A stretch of DNA of 64,000 bases from Clavibacter tessellarius (GTDB taxonomy: Bacteria > Actinomycetota > Actinomycetes > Actinomycetales > Microbacteriaceae): assembly GCF_001618005.1 (NCBI RefSeq), contig NZ_LQXA01000047.1, positions 55,275 to 119,274 of the forward strand, in the 5' to 3' direction. Below are positions 53,590 through 60,950 of the stretch, piece after piece. The notes beneath the pieces were generated by a model. That model made no database searches. It was not told where the DNA came from and saw only the letters and a program-made list of their open reading frames with translations. A program made the translations under genes and the position numbers. Positions within the stretch are counted from its first letter, which is position 1. The number at the start of each line of letters is the position of its first letter.

Positions 53590-54804
53590 TCAGGCGCCGA
53601 CCGATGCGCCCCGGCCCGCGCGCGGCACCAGCCCGCCGTCGCCGAAGACGCGCGCCGCCCATCTGCGCCCCATCTCCGCGTACAGCGCCGCATCCGGATG
53701 CAGCCCGTCGGGCAGCGGGAAGCGCTCCACGTCGTCCGGCCCGTACAGCGCGAGGCCGTCGAGGTGGGCGATCCGCTCCCCCGACGCGGTGCGCACCCGC
53801 GCGACGTGCGCCACGTGGATCCGCGACTCCGCCAACGTGAGCGCGCCCCGCCCCACGTCGGCCGGGTCGCCCGCCGCGAAGCAGCGCACCGTCCCGTCCT
53901 CCCGCAGCTCGACCCCGGGCGGCCCGGGCACGTGCTCGCTCCCGGGCCAGAGGATCGACGACGCGAGCACGATCGGCGTCTCCGGGTGCCCGCGCCGCAC
54001 CCGGTCGAGGAACCCGTGCAGCGCGGGCACGAACGTGCGCTGGTCCATCGACCGCGCGCCCACGATGTTCACGCCGACGCTCAGCGAGATCACGTCGGCG
54101 GGCTCGTCGGCGATGGCATCGGCCACGAAGGGGTCGAGCATGCACTGCCCGCCGAAGCCGAGGCCGACCAGGTCGAGGCCGGCGCGGCGCGCGGCGACGA
54201 CGGGCCAGGGGCCCGTCGGGTCGGGCGCCTCCACGCCGTGGCTGATGGAGCTGCCGTGGTGGATCCACCGCGGCAGCCCGAGCGGATCCGCGGCGCGCAC
54301 GGGCCCGGCGCCGCCCACGGCCTCGATCCCTAGCAGGTCGACCAGCATCCCCTGCGGCAGCCAGACCGTGACGGTCGAGAGCTCGCGCCCGAGTCCGCGG
54401 AGCACGACGGTCGACGCGCCGCCCTCCGCCCCCGACGCGGTCTCCTCCGCCCGGTCGCCGAGGGGCGAGATGCGCCGCACCACGTCGACGGGCGCCTCCA
54501 CGGGCGCGAGGTCGCGGCCGTCGACCTCGGCGACGAACGTGTTGCGCGGCCCCGGCAGCTCGTCGTAGTGGATCCGCGTGCACCGCACCCGGAGCCGCAC
54601 CTCGTCCGCGGCGGTCGTGAACCGGATCCGGACGCCTCCGGCCGTCGAGACCTGCGCCCGCAGGAGCTCGCCCGCGGGCGGGAAGTCGCGCCACCGGTCG
54701 ACGGGGAGCCGCACCGGACGCACGCCGCCCGGCACCGGCACGAGCCCCAGATGGCCGTGCACGCGGACGGATCCGCCGCCCAGCTCGACGACCTCGCCGC
54801 TCAC
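53590..54804 (-). CDS. SGNH/GDSL-type hydrolase with N-terminal beta domain
   Basis: Codes for 404 residues. The first 170 residues are beta-rich, like a carbohydrate-binding or jelly-roll part. The esterase half has WIHHGSSISHGVEAPDPTGP (catalytic Ser in GSSIS), GLGFGGQCMLDPFVADAIAD, VISLSVGVNIVGARSMDQR and DGLHPDAALY (Asp/His pair). No signal peptide is seen. GTG overlaps the preceding hydrolase stop. Last gene of a LacI-linked operon with an MFS importer and an alpha/beta hydrolase, so it may deacylate an imported sugar ester. Confidence 0.85.
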   Translation of the reverse strand: MSGEVVELGGGSVRVHGHLGLVPVPGGVRPVRLPVDRWRDFPPAGELLRAQVSTAGGVRIRFTTAADEVRLRVRCTRIHYDELPGPRNTFVAEVDGRDLAPVEAPVDVVRRISPLGDRAEETASGAEGGASTVVLRGLGRELSTVTVWLPQGMLVDLLGIEAVGGAGPVRAADPLGLPRWIHHGSSISHGVEAPDPTGPWPVVAARRAGLDLVGLGFGGQCMLDPFVADAIADEPADVISLSVGVNIVGARSMDQRTFVPALHGFLDRVRRGHPETPIVLASSILWPGSEHVPGPPGVELREDGTVRCFAAGDPADVGRGALTLAESRIHVAHVARVRTASGERIAHLDGLALYGPDDVERFPLPDGLHPDAALYAEMGRRWAARVFGDGGLVPRAGRGASVGA

Positions 54805-55643
54805 GCCGCCCCGCCCGCCACGTGCGCTCGACCGTGCGCCCGCACGTGCGCCCGCACGTGCGCGACCGTCCGCGCGATCACCTCGTCGCGCTGCGGCAGC
54901 TGCGCCCAGCCGTGGTCCGCGCCGTCGACGACCACGAACTCCGCCCGGTCGCCGAGCGCGTCGGGCTCCAGGTACCGCCGGGCGTACGCGACGGGCACGA
55001 AGTCCTCCGTCCCGTGCAGGAGCAGGGCCGGGCCGTCGTATCCGGCGGCGCGCGCGTACGGGTCGAAGCCGAGGGCGTCGTCCCGCATGGCCGGCCCCAT
55101 GCGCATCCCGGCGAAGTCGAACCAGCCGTCGGCGTCGAGCGACGCGAGCGAGCGGCCCTGGATGGTGCCGCCGCGGATGTCGTCCACGAAGACCGCCGCG
55201 GTCGACCACATCGCGAGCGACCGGATCCGCGCCCCCGCCGCCGTCTCCTCCGCGGCCACGACCGACGCCACGACCGCGCCGAGGCTCATGCCCACGAGGT
55301 GCACGTCGTCCGGATCCACCTCCGGCAGCGCCCGCACGGCCTCGAGCACGCGCCGCGCGTCGGCCACGTCGCCCGTCACCGTGGTGTCGAGGAACTCCCC
55401 GTCGCTCTCGCCGTGGCCCGCGCGGTCGTAGGCGACCACGCCGATCCCCTCCGCTGCGAGCCGCCGCGCGAGCGCCACGAACACGCCCGTCGTCTCGACC
55501 CGCGAGCCGCCGAAGCCGTGCATCAGCACCGCGACGGGCCCGGGTCCCGGGGCGTCGACCAGGTGCTGCGACCCGCGGAGCACGAGGCCCCGCACGCGCG
55601 CCTCGAACGGACGGATGCGCATCACGCCGGCCGGGCCGCTCAC
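54801..55643 (-). CDS. Alpha/beta hydrolase
   Basis: Codes for 280 residues from GTG 55643; an ATG at 55622 is also possible. VAVLMHGFGGSRVETTG is the oxyanion region, VVAYDRAGHGESDGEF follows, VHLVGMSLGAVVAS has the nucleophile Ser, HGTEDFVPVAYAR the Asp and VVDGADHGWAQ the His. The tail HVRAHVRAHGRAHVAGG is a His/Arg repeat. Acts on an ester or lactone of unknown type. Overlaps by four bases on both sides. Confidence 0.88.
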   Translation of the reverse strand: MSGPAGVMRIRPFEARVRGLVLRGSQHLVDAPGPGPVAVLMHGFGGSRVETTGVFVALARRLAAEGIGVVAYDRAGHGESDGEFLDTTVTGDVADARRVLEAVRALPEVDPDDVHLVGMSLGAVVASVVAAEETAAGARIRSLAMWSTAAVFVDDIRGGTIQGRSLASLDADGWFDFAGMRMGPAMRDDALGFDPYARAAGYDGPALLLHGTEDFVPVAYARRYLEPDALGDRAEFVVVDGADHGWAQLPQRDEVIARTVAHVRAHVRAHGRAHVAGGAA

Positions 55644-56953
55644 GCGACCGCCTCCACGGTGCGCACGGACGCCGTCGCGGGCACGGTGTCGCCCTCGACG
55701 TCGAACGCGGTCCCGCGCGCGCGGCGGAACCCGATCCACCCGATGAGGAAGCCCGCCGCCGCGACCGCCGAGACGCCGACGTAGACGCCCTGCGGGTTCA
55801 GCGCGAGGAGCGCCGGGGTCACGGCGTTGAGGCCGGCCGTGGCGAAGCGCGCCACCCCGTACACGGTGCCCTGCGCCGTGGACCGCAGCAGCGTGGGGAA
55901 CGACTCCTGCGTCCAGACCTTCATGATCGTCTCGAAGCAGAACGCGCCCGCGAAGGTGGAGAGCACGATCGACACGACGAGCGTCGGCAGGCTGAAGCCG
56001 AGCACCACCGGGATGAGGTTCGCCGCGACCACCACGACCGACCCGACCACGAAGTACGGCATCCGGAAGCGGGTGTCCGCGACCGACATGAACCACAGGG
56101 CGCCCAGCACCGCGGCCGGCATCGCGAGGATCGTCCACGACTGGTACTCGTCGACCCGCGCGCCCGCGACGCTCACCGCGACGTACGTGCCGAAGCTCCC
56201 GGCGACGCTGATGGCCAGCGAGGCGAGCGTGTAGTACACGAGCAGCGTCACGAAGGGCCGGCGGTACGCGGGCCGGCCGAGGTCGCGGATCCGCCCCCGC
56301 TGCGCCCGCACGGTGCGCGCGCCGTCGGAGCGCTCGCGGCGCGCGACGAGCCAGGACGCCGACTCGGGGATGGTGAGCCGCATCAGCAGCACGAGGACGC
56401 CGACGACGCCGAACGCGCCGAACATCACCTGGCCGCCGGTGGGCCCGGACTGGCCGAACAGGATGCCGATGACCACGGCCAGCAGGATCCCGAACCCGCC
56501 CAGCAGGTTCGAGAAGACGAGGATCTTGCCGCGGTTCCGGTCGGTCGCCGCCTCCGAGATGGTCGCGAGCGCGACGGGGAGGTCGGCGCCGACGCCGATG
56601 CCGATGAGCGCGATGCCGGGGAGCAGCGCCGCGGACGAGACGCCGAGGAACGGCGTGATCGAGCCGATCACGATCAGCGTCATCGTGACGAGGAAGACGC
56701 GACGTCGACCGAACCGGTCGCCCGCCCATCCGCCGAGCAGGCTGCCTGCGGCCACGCCTGCGGTGAGCACGGCCGTGAGATAGCCCACCTCCGCGCCCGT
56801 GAGCCCGGGCCCTCCGGTCGGCGGCGCGAGGAAGAGCACGAGCGCGATGCCCACGCCCGTCGTCGCGGCGGCGTCGACGAACGTCGCCATGCCGCACACG
56901 AAGCCCACCCACCAGGCGTTCGGGGCCCTCCGGGCCCCCTCGACAGCAGTCAT
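55640..56953 (-). CDS. MFS transporter (sugar/metabolite:H+ symporter type)
   Basis: Codes for 437 residues with 12 helices. ATG 56953 has AAGGAG upstream. GGWAGDRFGRRRVFLVTM is the MFS loop 2-3 motif and PESASWLVARRERSDG the motif after helix 6, as in the sugar/metabolite group. First gene of an operon with two hydrolases, behind a LacI-type operator. It probably imports the compound the hydrolases cut. Confidence 0.88.
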   Translation of the reverse strand: MTAVEGARRAPNAWWVGFVCGMATFVDAAATTGVGIALVLFLAPPTGGPGLTGAEVGYLTAVLTAGVAAGSLLGGWAGDRFGRRRVFLVTMTLIVIGSITPFLGVSSAALLPGIALIGIGVGADLPVALATISEAATDRNRGKILVFSNLLGGFGILLAVVIGILFGQSGPTGGQVMFGAFGVVGVLVLLMRLTIPESASWLVARRERSDGARTVRAQRGRIRDLGRPAYRRPFVTLLVYYTLASLAISVAGSFGTYVAVSVAGARVDEYQSWTILAMPAAVLGALWFMSVADTRFRMPYFVVGSVVVVAANLIPVVLGFSLPTLVVSIVLSTFAGAFCFETIMKVWTQESFPTLLRSTAQGTVYGVARFATAGLNAVTPALLALNPQGVYVGVSAVAAAGFLIGWIGFRRARGTAFDVEGDTVPATASVRTVEAVA

Positions 56954-57015
56954 CCCATACTCCTTCGTATGCGTCGTGAGATCGCGGGCCGGTCGGGCAC
57001 CGGCCGCGCGCAGGA

Positions 57016-57033
57016 TGCTACAACGATCTAGCA
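57016..57033 (-). promoter_or_regulatory. LacI-family operator over the MFS operon promoter
   Basis: TGCTACAACGATCTAGCA is an 18-base palindrome (14 of 18 positions pair) with the central CG found in LacI-family operators. It lies 63 bases before the MFS start and 28 bases after the lacI-like stop (minus strand). TAGCAT on the minus strand, partly inside the site, could be the -10 box. The adjacent LacI-type regulator is the likely binder. Confidence 0.72.
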
Positions 57034-57060
57034 CCTCCACGGAAGCACTCTCCCCGGAGA

Positions 57061-58260
57061 TCAGGAGGCGGCGGGCCCGACCGAGGCGCCGGGTGCGAGC
57101 ACCATCGGGATCCGGTGCACGGCAGGCGCCGCCTCCCGGTCGAACAGCAGCTCCACCGCTCGGCGCCCCAGCTCCAGCTGCGGCAGCGCGACCGAGGCGA
57201 GCGGCGGATCCAGCGCGCGGCTGATCGCGCTCCCGTCGAACGCGACCACCGACACGTCCTCCGGGACGCGGAGCCCGCTCCGGTGCAGCGCCTGGTACGC
57301 ACCGGCGGCCACGGCGTCGTTGGCGCAGACGAGGGCGGTCGGCCGGGCGCCGGATCCGAGGAGCGCCGCCACGGCGTCGCGCCCGTCCGCGGTGTCCCAG
57401 TCGCGCTCCACGTCCTGGACGCCGGCGAGCTCCACGCCCGCCTCGGCGAGCGCGCGTCGCACGCCCGCGAGCCGCTCCTCGAGCGCGAGCGGCGCCCATC
57501 CGCGCCACGCCGGGCCGCCCGTGACGCCCGCGGGGAGTCCGCCCACGAACCAGATCCGGTCCCGGTGGCCGAGGTCGAGGAGCATGCGCGCGGCGTCCGA
57601 TCCCGCCGTGTCCTCGTCCGGCACCACCGCCGACGCCGTCCCGCTCCCGGGCACGCAGTTCAGCAGCACGTGCGGCACCTGGTCGAGGAGGGCGGGCGGC
57701 TCGACGACGCGGGTGAACATGGACGCGTAGAGCACGCCGTCGATGGTCCGCCCGAGGAGGCTCTCGAGGAGCTGCTCCTCCTGCCGCGCGTCGCCCTGCG
57801 TGTCGACGGTGAACAGGATCGTGTCCCGCTCGTGCAGCGCGTCCAGCGCGCCGCGCACCATCGAGTTCGCGTGCGACGTGCTGCTCACGAAGTCGGACAC
57901 GAGCGCCACCGTGCCCGAGCGGCCGGTGCGCAGGGTGCGGGCGGTCATGTTCGGGCGGTAGCCGAGCTCGTCGGCGGACTGCCGGATGCGCTCGATCGTG
58001 TCCGCGGAGAGCCGCTGGTCGGTCCGCCCCGTCAGCGCGAAGGACACCGCGGATCGCGACACCCCGGCACGCTCCGCCACCTGCGCGAGGGTGATGCGTC
58101 GCCGGGGGCCACGCGCGCTGCCGTCCCGGGCGGTCGCGCGGTCGTCGCCGACGACGTCAGACCTCGAAGTCGACCGATGCCGCGGACGCCACGAGGCTGC
58201 GCACGACGGCGGCGACGCGCTGGTGCTCGGGGTGCTGGTCGTACGCGTCGAGGGCGGCAC
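57061..58260 (-). CDS. LacI-family transcriptional regulator, start uncertain
   Basis: Codes for up to 399 residues. The HTH is ITLAQVAERAGVSRSAVSFA with hinge GYRPNMTARTLRTGRSGTVA, then the sugar-binding domain. No ATG, GTG or TTG lies just before the HTH. The only usual in-frame start is GTG 58260, inside the preceding DABB gene, which would add 55 Arg/Ser/Thr-rich residues and a 104-base overlap. A rare start codon or an upstream frameshift is possible. An operator-like site lies between it and the MFS operon, its probable target. Confidence 0.83.
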   Translation of the reverse strand: MPPSTRTTSTPSTSASPPSCAASWRPRHRSTSRSDVVGDDRATARDGSARGPRRRITLAQVAERAGVSRSAVSFALTGRTDQRLSADTIERIRQSADELGYRPNMTARTLRTGRSGTVALVSDFVSSTSHANSMVRGALDALHERDTILFTVDTQGDARQEEQLLESLLGRTIDGVLYASMFTRVVEPPALLDQVPHVLLNCVPGSGTASAVVPDEDTAGSDAARMLLDLGHRDRIWFVGGLPAGVTGGPAWRGWAPLALEERLAGVRRALAEAGVELAGVQDVERDWDTADGRDAVAALLGSGARPTALVCANDAVAAGAYQALHRSGLRVPEDVSVVAFDGSAISRALDPPLASVALPQLELGRRAVELLFDREAAPAVHRIPMVLAPGASVGPAAS

Positions 58261-58459
58261 GGTCGTCGAAGTCGGCGATGAGCACGAGGTCGTGGCTGCG
58301 GGCGGATCCGACGACGTCGCGCCCCACCTGGAACGAGCGGATGCCGGGCACCAGCGCCGGCAGCGTGCCGAGGGCCTCGGCGGCGCGGGCCGCGTCGCGG
58401 TCGAGGGCGGCGGGGTCGCGGTCGGCGAGCTTCCAGGAGACGACGTGGCGCAGGGTCAT
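58157..58459 (-). CDS. DABB (stress-response A/B barrel) protein
   Basis: Codes for 100 residues. MTLRHVVSWKLADRDPAALD opens the dimeric alpha-beta barrel fold and YDQHPEHQRVAAVVRSL is the typical late block. The family includes stress proteins and small cyclases; the function here is unknown. The ATG is well placed. It overlaps the start of the following lacI-like frame. Confidence 0.86.
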   Translation of the reverse strand: MTLRHVVSWKLADRDPAALDRDAARAAEALGTLPALVPGIRSFQVGRDVVGSARSHDLVLIADFDDRAALDAYDQHPEHQRVAAVVRSLVASAASVDFEV

Positions 58460-58505
58460 GCGACGACCCTAGCCGCGCGCGACGCGGGTCGGCGGACGGC
58501 CCGGG

Positions 58506-58769
58506 TCAGCGGGCGACGAGCGCGGCGCGCAGCCGGTCGGCGTCGATCCGCCAGTGGTTGTGCACGCGGCCGTCGATGAGGAGCACCGGGATCTCCTCCG
58601 CGTACTCGTCGGCGAGCGCCCGGTCGTCGAGGATGCTGCGCTCCTCGAGCGTGACGTCGGCGGCGCGCGCCGGGTCGAGCTCCCCGAGCACGCGGGTGAC
58701 GACGTCGCGGGCGTCGTCGCACAGATGGCAGCCGGGCTTGCCGACGAGGGTGAGGACCGTTGCGCTCAT
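58506..58769 (-). CDS. Glutaredoxin-like protein (CxxC)
   Basis: Codes for 87 residues. LTLVGKPGCHLCDDARDVV has the redox motif CHLC near 14-17 and EIPVLLIDGRVHNHWRID has the cis-Pro. It belongs to the DUF836/glutaredoxin-like group. The partner is unknown; mycothiol or thioredoxin would be usual in this phylum. Divergent from the HAD-IB gene with an 88-base gap. Confidence 0.87.
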   Translation of the reverse strand: MSATVLTLVGKPGCHLCDDARDVVTRVLGELDPARAADVTLEERSILDDRALADEYAEEIPVLLIDGRVHNHWRIDADRLRAALVAR

Positions 58770-58857
58770 CCGCCCAGCGTAGGCGAGCGCGGCCGTCGCG
58801 CCGCTCCCGGGACGGGCGGCGGCCGGGCGCGGGAGCGTCGCCTACGCTGGCCCGATC

Positions 58858-59610
58858 ATGGTCGAGCAGGCGGTCGCCCCGGTCCTCGCGTTCTTCGACG
58901 TGGACAACACCCTGATCCATGGCGCGAGCGCCTTCCACCTCGTGCGCGGGCTCCGCGCGGCGGGCCTCCTCTCGACGCGGGACATCGTCGGCGCCGGGTG
59001 GAAGCACGCGCGCTTCAAGGCGCGCGGCGAGAACGACCGGCACCTCGCATCCGCCCGCGCCCGCGGCCTCCAGGTGGTGACGGGCGTCACCGTCGCGCAG
59101 ATGGCGCGGCTCGCCGACGACGTGTACGAGCGCCACACCGCCGCCACCGTCTGGCCGGAGACGCTCGACCTCGCGCGTGAGCACCTCGCGAAGGGCCACC
59201 AGGTCTGGCTCGTCACGGCGTCGCCGTCGTTCCTCGCCGACGTGATCGCGCGACGGCTCGGGCTCACCGGCGCGCTGGGCAGCGCGCTCGAGATCGCGGG
59301 CGGCGCGTACACCGGCCGCCTCGCGGGCGAGTTCCTGCACGGCGAGCACAAGGCCGCCGCGGCGCGAGCGCTCGTCGCGCGCACGGGGGCGGATCCGGCC
59401 GCGTGCTGGGCGTACTCCGACTCGCGGCACGACATCCCGCTGCTCACGCTCGTCGGCCACCCGGTGGTGGTGAACCCGGACCGGGTGCTGGCCGCCCACG
59501 CGCGCGCCGCGGGCTGGCCGTCGATGCGGCTGCAGCGCGCGAGCATCCGCGACGCCCGTCGACGCGTGCGCCGCGAGGCCGCGGAGGCGGGCGGCCCGGC
59601 CGCGCCCTGA
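58858..59610 (+). CDS. HAD-IB family phosphatase (SerB-like)
   Basis: Codes for 250 residues. LAFFDVDNTLIHGASAF has the nucleophile Asp and its partner, VWLVTASPSFLADVIARRLG is motif II, and AWAYSDSRHDIPLLTLVG the metal Asp motif. The cap domain is helical. The group dephosphorylates small molecules such as phosphoserine or lysophosphatidate head groups. The 3' end is in a 15-base tandem repeat with two TGAs in frame. Confidence 0.88.
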   Translation: MVEQAVAPVLAFFDVDNTLIHGASAFHLVRGLRAAGLLSTRDIVGAGWKHARFKARGENDRHLASARARGLQVVTGVTVAQMARLADDVYERHTAATVWPETLDLAREHLAKGHQVWLVTASPSFLADVIARRLGLTGALGSALEIAGGAYTGRLAGEFLHGEHKAAAARALVARTGADPAACWAYSDSRHDIPLLTLVGHPVVVNPDRVLAAHARAAGWPSMRLQRASIRDARRRVRREAAEAGGPAAP

Positions 59611-59637
59611 CCGGCCGCGCCCTGACCGGCCGCGACC
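59598..59637. repeat. 15-bp tandem repeat duplicating the HAD-IB stop codon
   Basis: GGCCGCGCCCTGACC occurs at 59598-59612 and 59613-59627 with a partial third copy. The stop TGA (59608-59610) repeats in frame at 59623-59625. Confidence 0.88.
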
Positions 59638-59718
59638 TCCCCGCCCACGACCCCCCGCGCCGCGCCCACCACAGGCGGACAGACCCGCACCCGCACAGAC
59701 CCACGCCCGGACAGACGA

Positions 59719-59754
59719 AGAGGACGCCGCCCCGTCTCCGGGTCGGCGTCCTCT
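59719..59754. terminator. Bidirectional hairpin between HAD-IB and bS22 genes
   Basis: An 11-base-pair stem (59719-59729 with 59744-59754) encloses an inner CCCG/CGGG pair. It lies between two convergent genes, 35 bases past the bS22 stop on the minus strand. Confidence 0.65.
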
Positions 59755-59788
59755 CGTCGCGTTCGGCGCCCTCGTGGACGCGTGCGCT

Positions 59789-59887
59789 CTACTTCTTGTT
59801 GCGACGCTGGTGGCGCGTCTTGCGAAGCAGCTTGCGGTGCTTCTTCTTCGCCATGCGCTTGCGACGCTTCTTGATCACTGAACCCAT
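59789..59887 (-). CDS. Ribosomal protein bS22 (AURKAIP1/COX24-like, 32 residues)
   Basis: Codes for 32 residues: MGSVIKKRRKRMAKKKHRKL then LRKTRHQRRNKK. This is the tiny, very basic actinobacterial small-subunit protein bS22, first seen in mycobacterial ribosome structures near the decoding centre. Its sequence is extremely conserved and its length exact. Upstream GAGGTGCCCCT before the ATG gives a ribosome site (GAGGTG). It is easily missed by gene callers. Followed by a strong hairpin, consistent with a highly made product. Confidence 0.95.
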   Translation of the reverse strand: MGSVIKKRRKRMAKKKHRKLLRKTRHQRRNKK

Positions 59888-59959
59888 AGGGGCACCTCAT
59901 CTGTTGCCGGACGGAACACGCGGGCTCTGGTGACCCGCGGAAAATAGCCTCAGAGGAGT

Positions 59960-60199
59960 CTAGCCGACATCCGACATGCCGGAGTGACGCGAGGCCTCCC
60001 CGGGCTGGCCGGGCACCGCGTTCGACGGGTCGATCGCGGCGAGCACGGCCGACTCGGGCACGCGGAACGAGCGACCGAAGCGGATGGCGGGCAGGTCGCC
60101 CGAGTGCACGAGGCGGTAGACGGTCATCTTGGAGACGCGCATCATCTCGGCGACCTCGGCCACCGTGAGGAATCGGACGTCGGACAGGTCACGCGACAT
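59960..60199 (-). CDS. Excisionase-fold helix-turn-helix regulator
   Basis: Codes for 79 residues. RFLTVAEVAEMMRVSKMTVY and RLVHSGDLPAIRFGRSFRVP form a winged HTH of the MerR/excisionase type. A disordered 25-residue tail follows. The same protein commonly sits near bS22 and proC in actinobacterial chromosomes, so it is a core regulator and not part of a mobile element. It precedes bS22 on the same strand by 72 bases. Confidence 0.88.
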   Translation of the reverse strand: MSRDLSDVRFLTVAEVAEMMRVSKMTVYRLVHSGDLPAIRFGRSFRVPESAVLAAIDPSNAVPGQPGEASRHSGMSDVG

Positions 60200-60321
60200 G
60201 GGCGGATGGACTCCTCGTTCTGCGTGACCGGCTCACGGACCTCGTAGCCCCCGCGATGCGGGCGCTGGTGCGCGAGTCTAGGGGTCCGGATGGACGCCTG
60301 TCCATCGTGTCACATCCTGCA

Positions 60322-60873
60322 TCACGCGTCCCGGGAGTTCCCCGCCTTCCGGCCGCGCAGCCGACCGAGCGACGCCTGGCCCGCGCTGCCCGCCACGCGG
60401 GTGGCGTCGTGCACGGCCGCGGCCGCCTGGTAGCGGGTGTCCGCCCAGATGCGACCGAGCGACGCGGCGAACGGGTAGCCGGCCGGGTCGTGCTCGCCGT
60501 CGCCGTCGGGGTCCGCGGAGAGGCCGCCGCCGAGCAGGCCGGTGTCGGGATCGGCGTGGCCGTCGTCGACCGCGCCGCCGGCGACGCGATCGGCCGCCGC
60601 GAACGGCGCGACCCAGGCCTCGAGCGCCTCGAGCGGCGCGGGCTCCAGCCGGTAGTACCGGTGCTGCCCCTCCTCGCGGACGGACACGAGGCCGATGTCG
60701 CGCAGCACGCGCAGGTGCTTCGACACGGTCGGCTGGCTGATCCCGAGGGTCTGCACGAGCTCGGAGACGCTGATCTCCCCCGTGGGCGCCTCGGGCACGG
60801 CACGTCGGTCGAGCAGCACGCGGAGGAGGTCGCGTCGGGTGGGATCCGACACGACGTCGAAGATGTCAGCCAT
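60322..60873 (-). CDS. ArsR-family winged-helix regulator
   Basis: Codes for 183 residues. The DNA-binding part is the first 90: IFDVVSDPTRRDLLRVLLDR, ISVSELVQTLGISQPTVSKH and HRYYRLEPAPLEALEAWVAPF. No metal-binding Cys pair is present, so it is not a classical metal sensor. An acidic Gly/Asp linker and a basic tail follow. It is divergent from trkH and could control it, but no operator is clear. Confidence 0.86.
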   Translation of the reverse strand: MADIFDVVSDPTRRDLLRVLLDRRAVPEAPTGEISVSELVQTLGISQPTVSKHLRVLRDIGLVSVREEGQHRYYRLEPAPLEALEAWVAPFAAADRVAGGAVDDGHADPDTGLLGGGLSADPDGDGEHDPAGYPFAASLGRIWADTRYQAAAAVHDATRVAGSAGQASLGRLRGRKAGNSRDA

Positions 60874-60950
60874 GCCCGAAGGGTATTCCGTCGCGCACTC
60901 GCAGTACCATGACCATCCGGGCCGACAGGGCTCGGAGCGGACAGGGGACC

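Noticed and set aside
59960..60199. Excisionase-like HTH as sign of an integrated element
   Set aside because: It is a core actinobacterial regulator beside bS22 and proC. No integrase, att repeats or composition change is seen.
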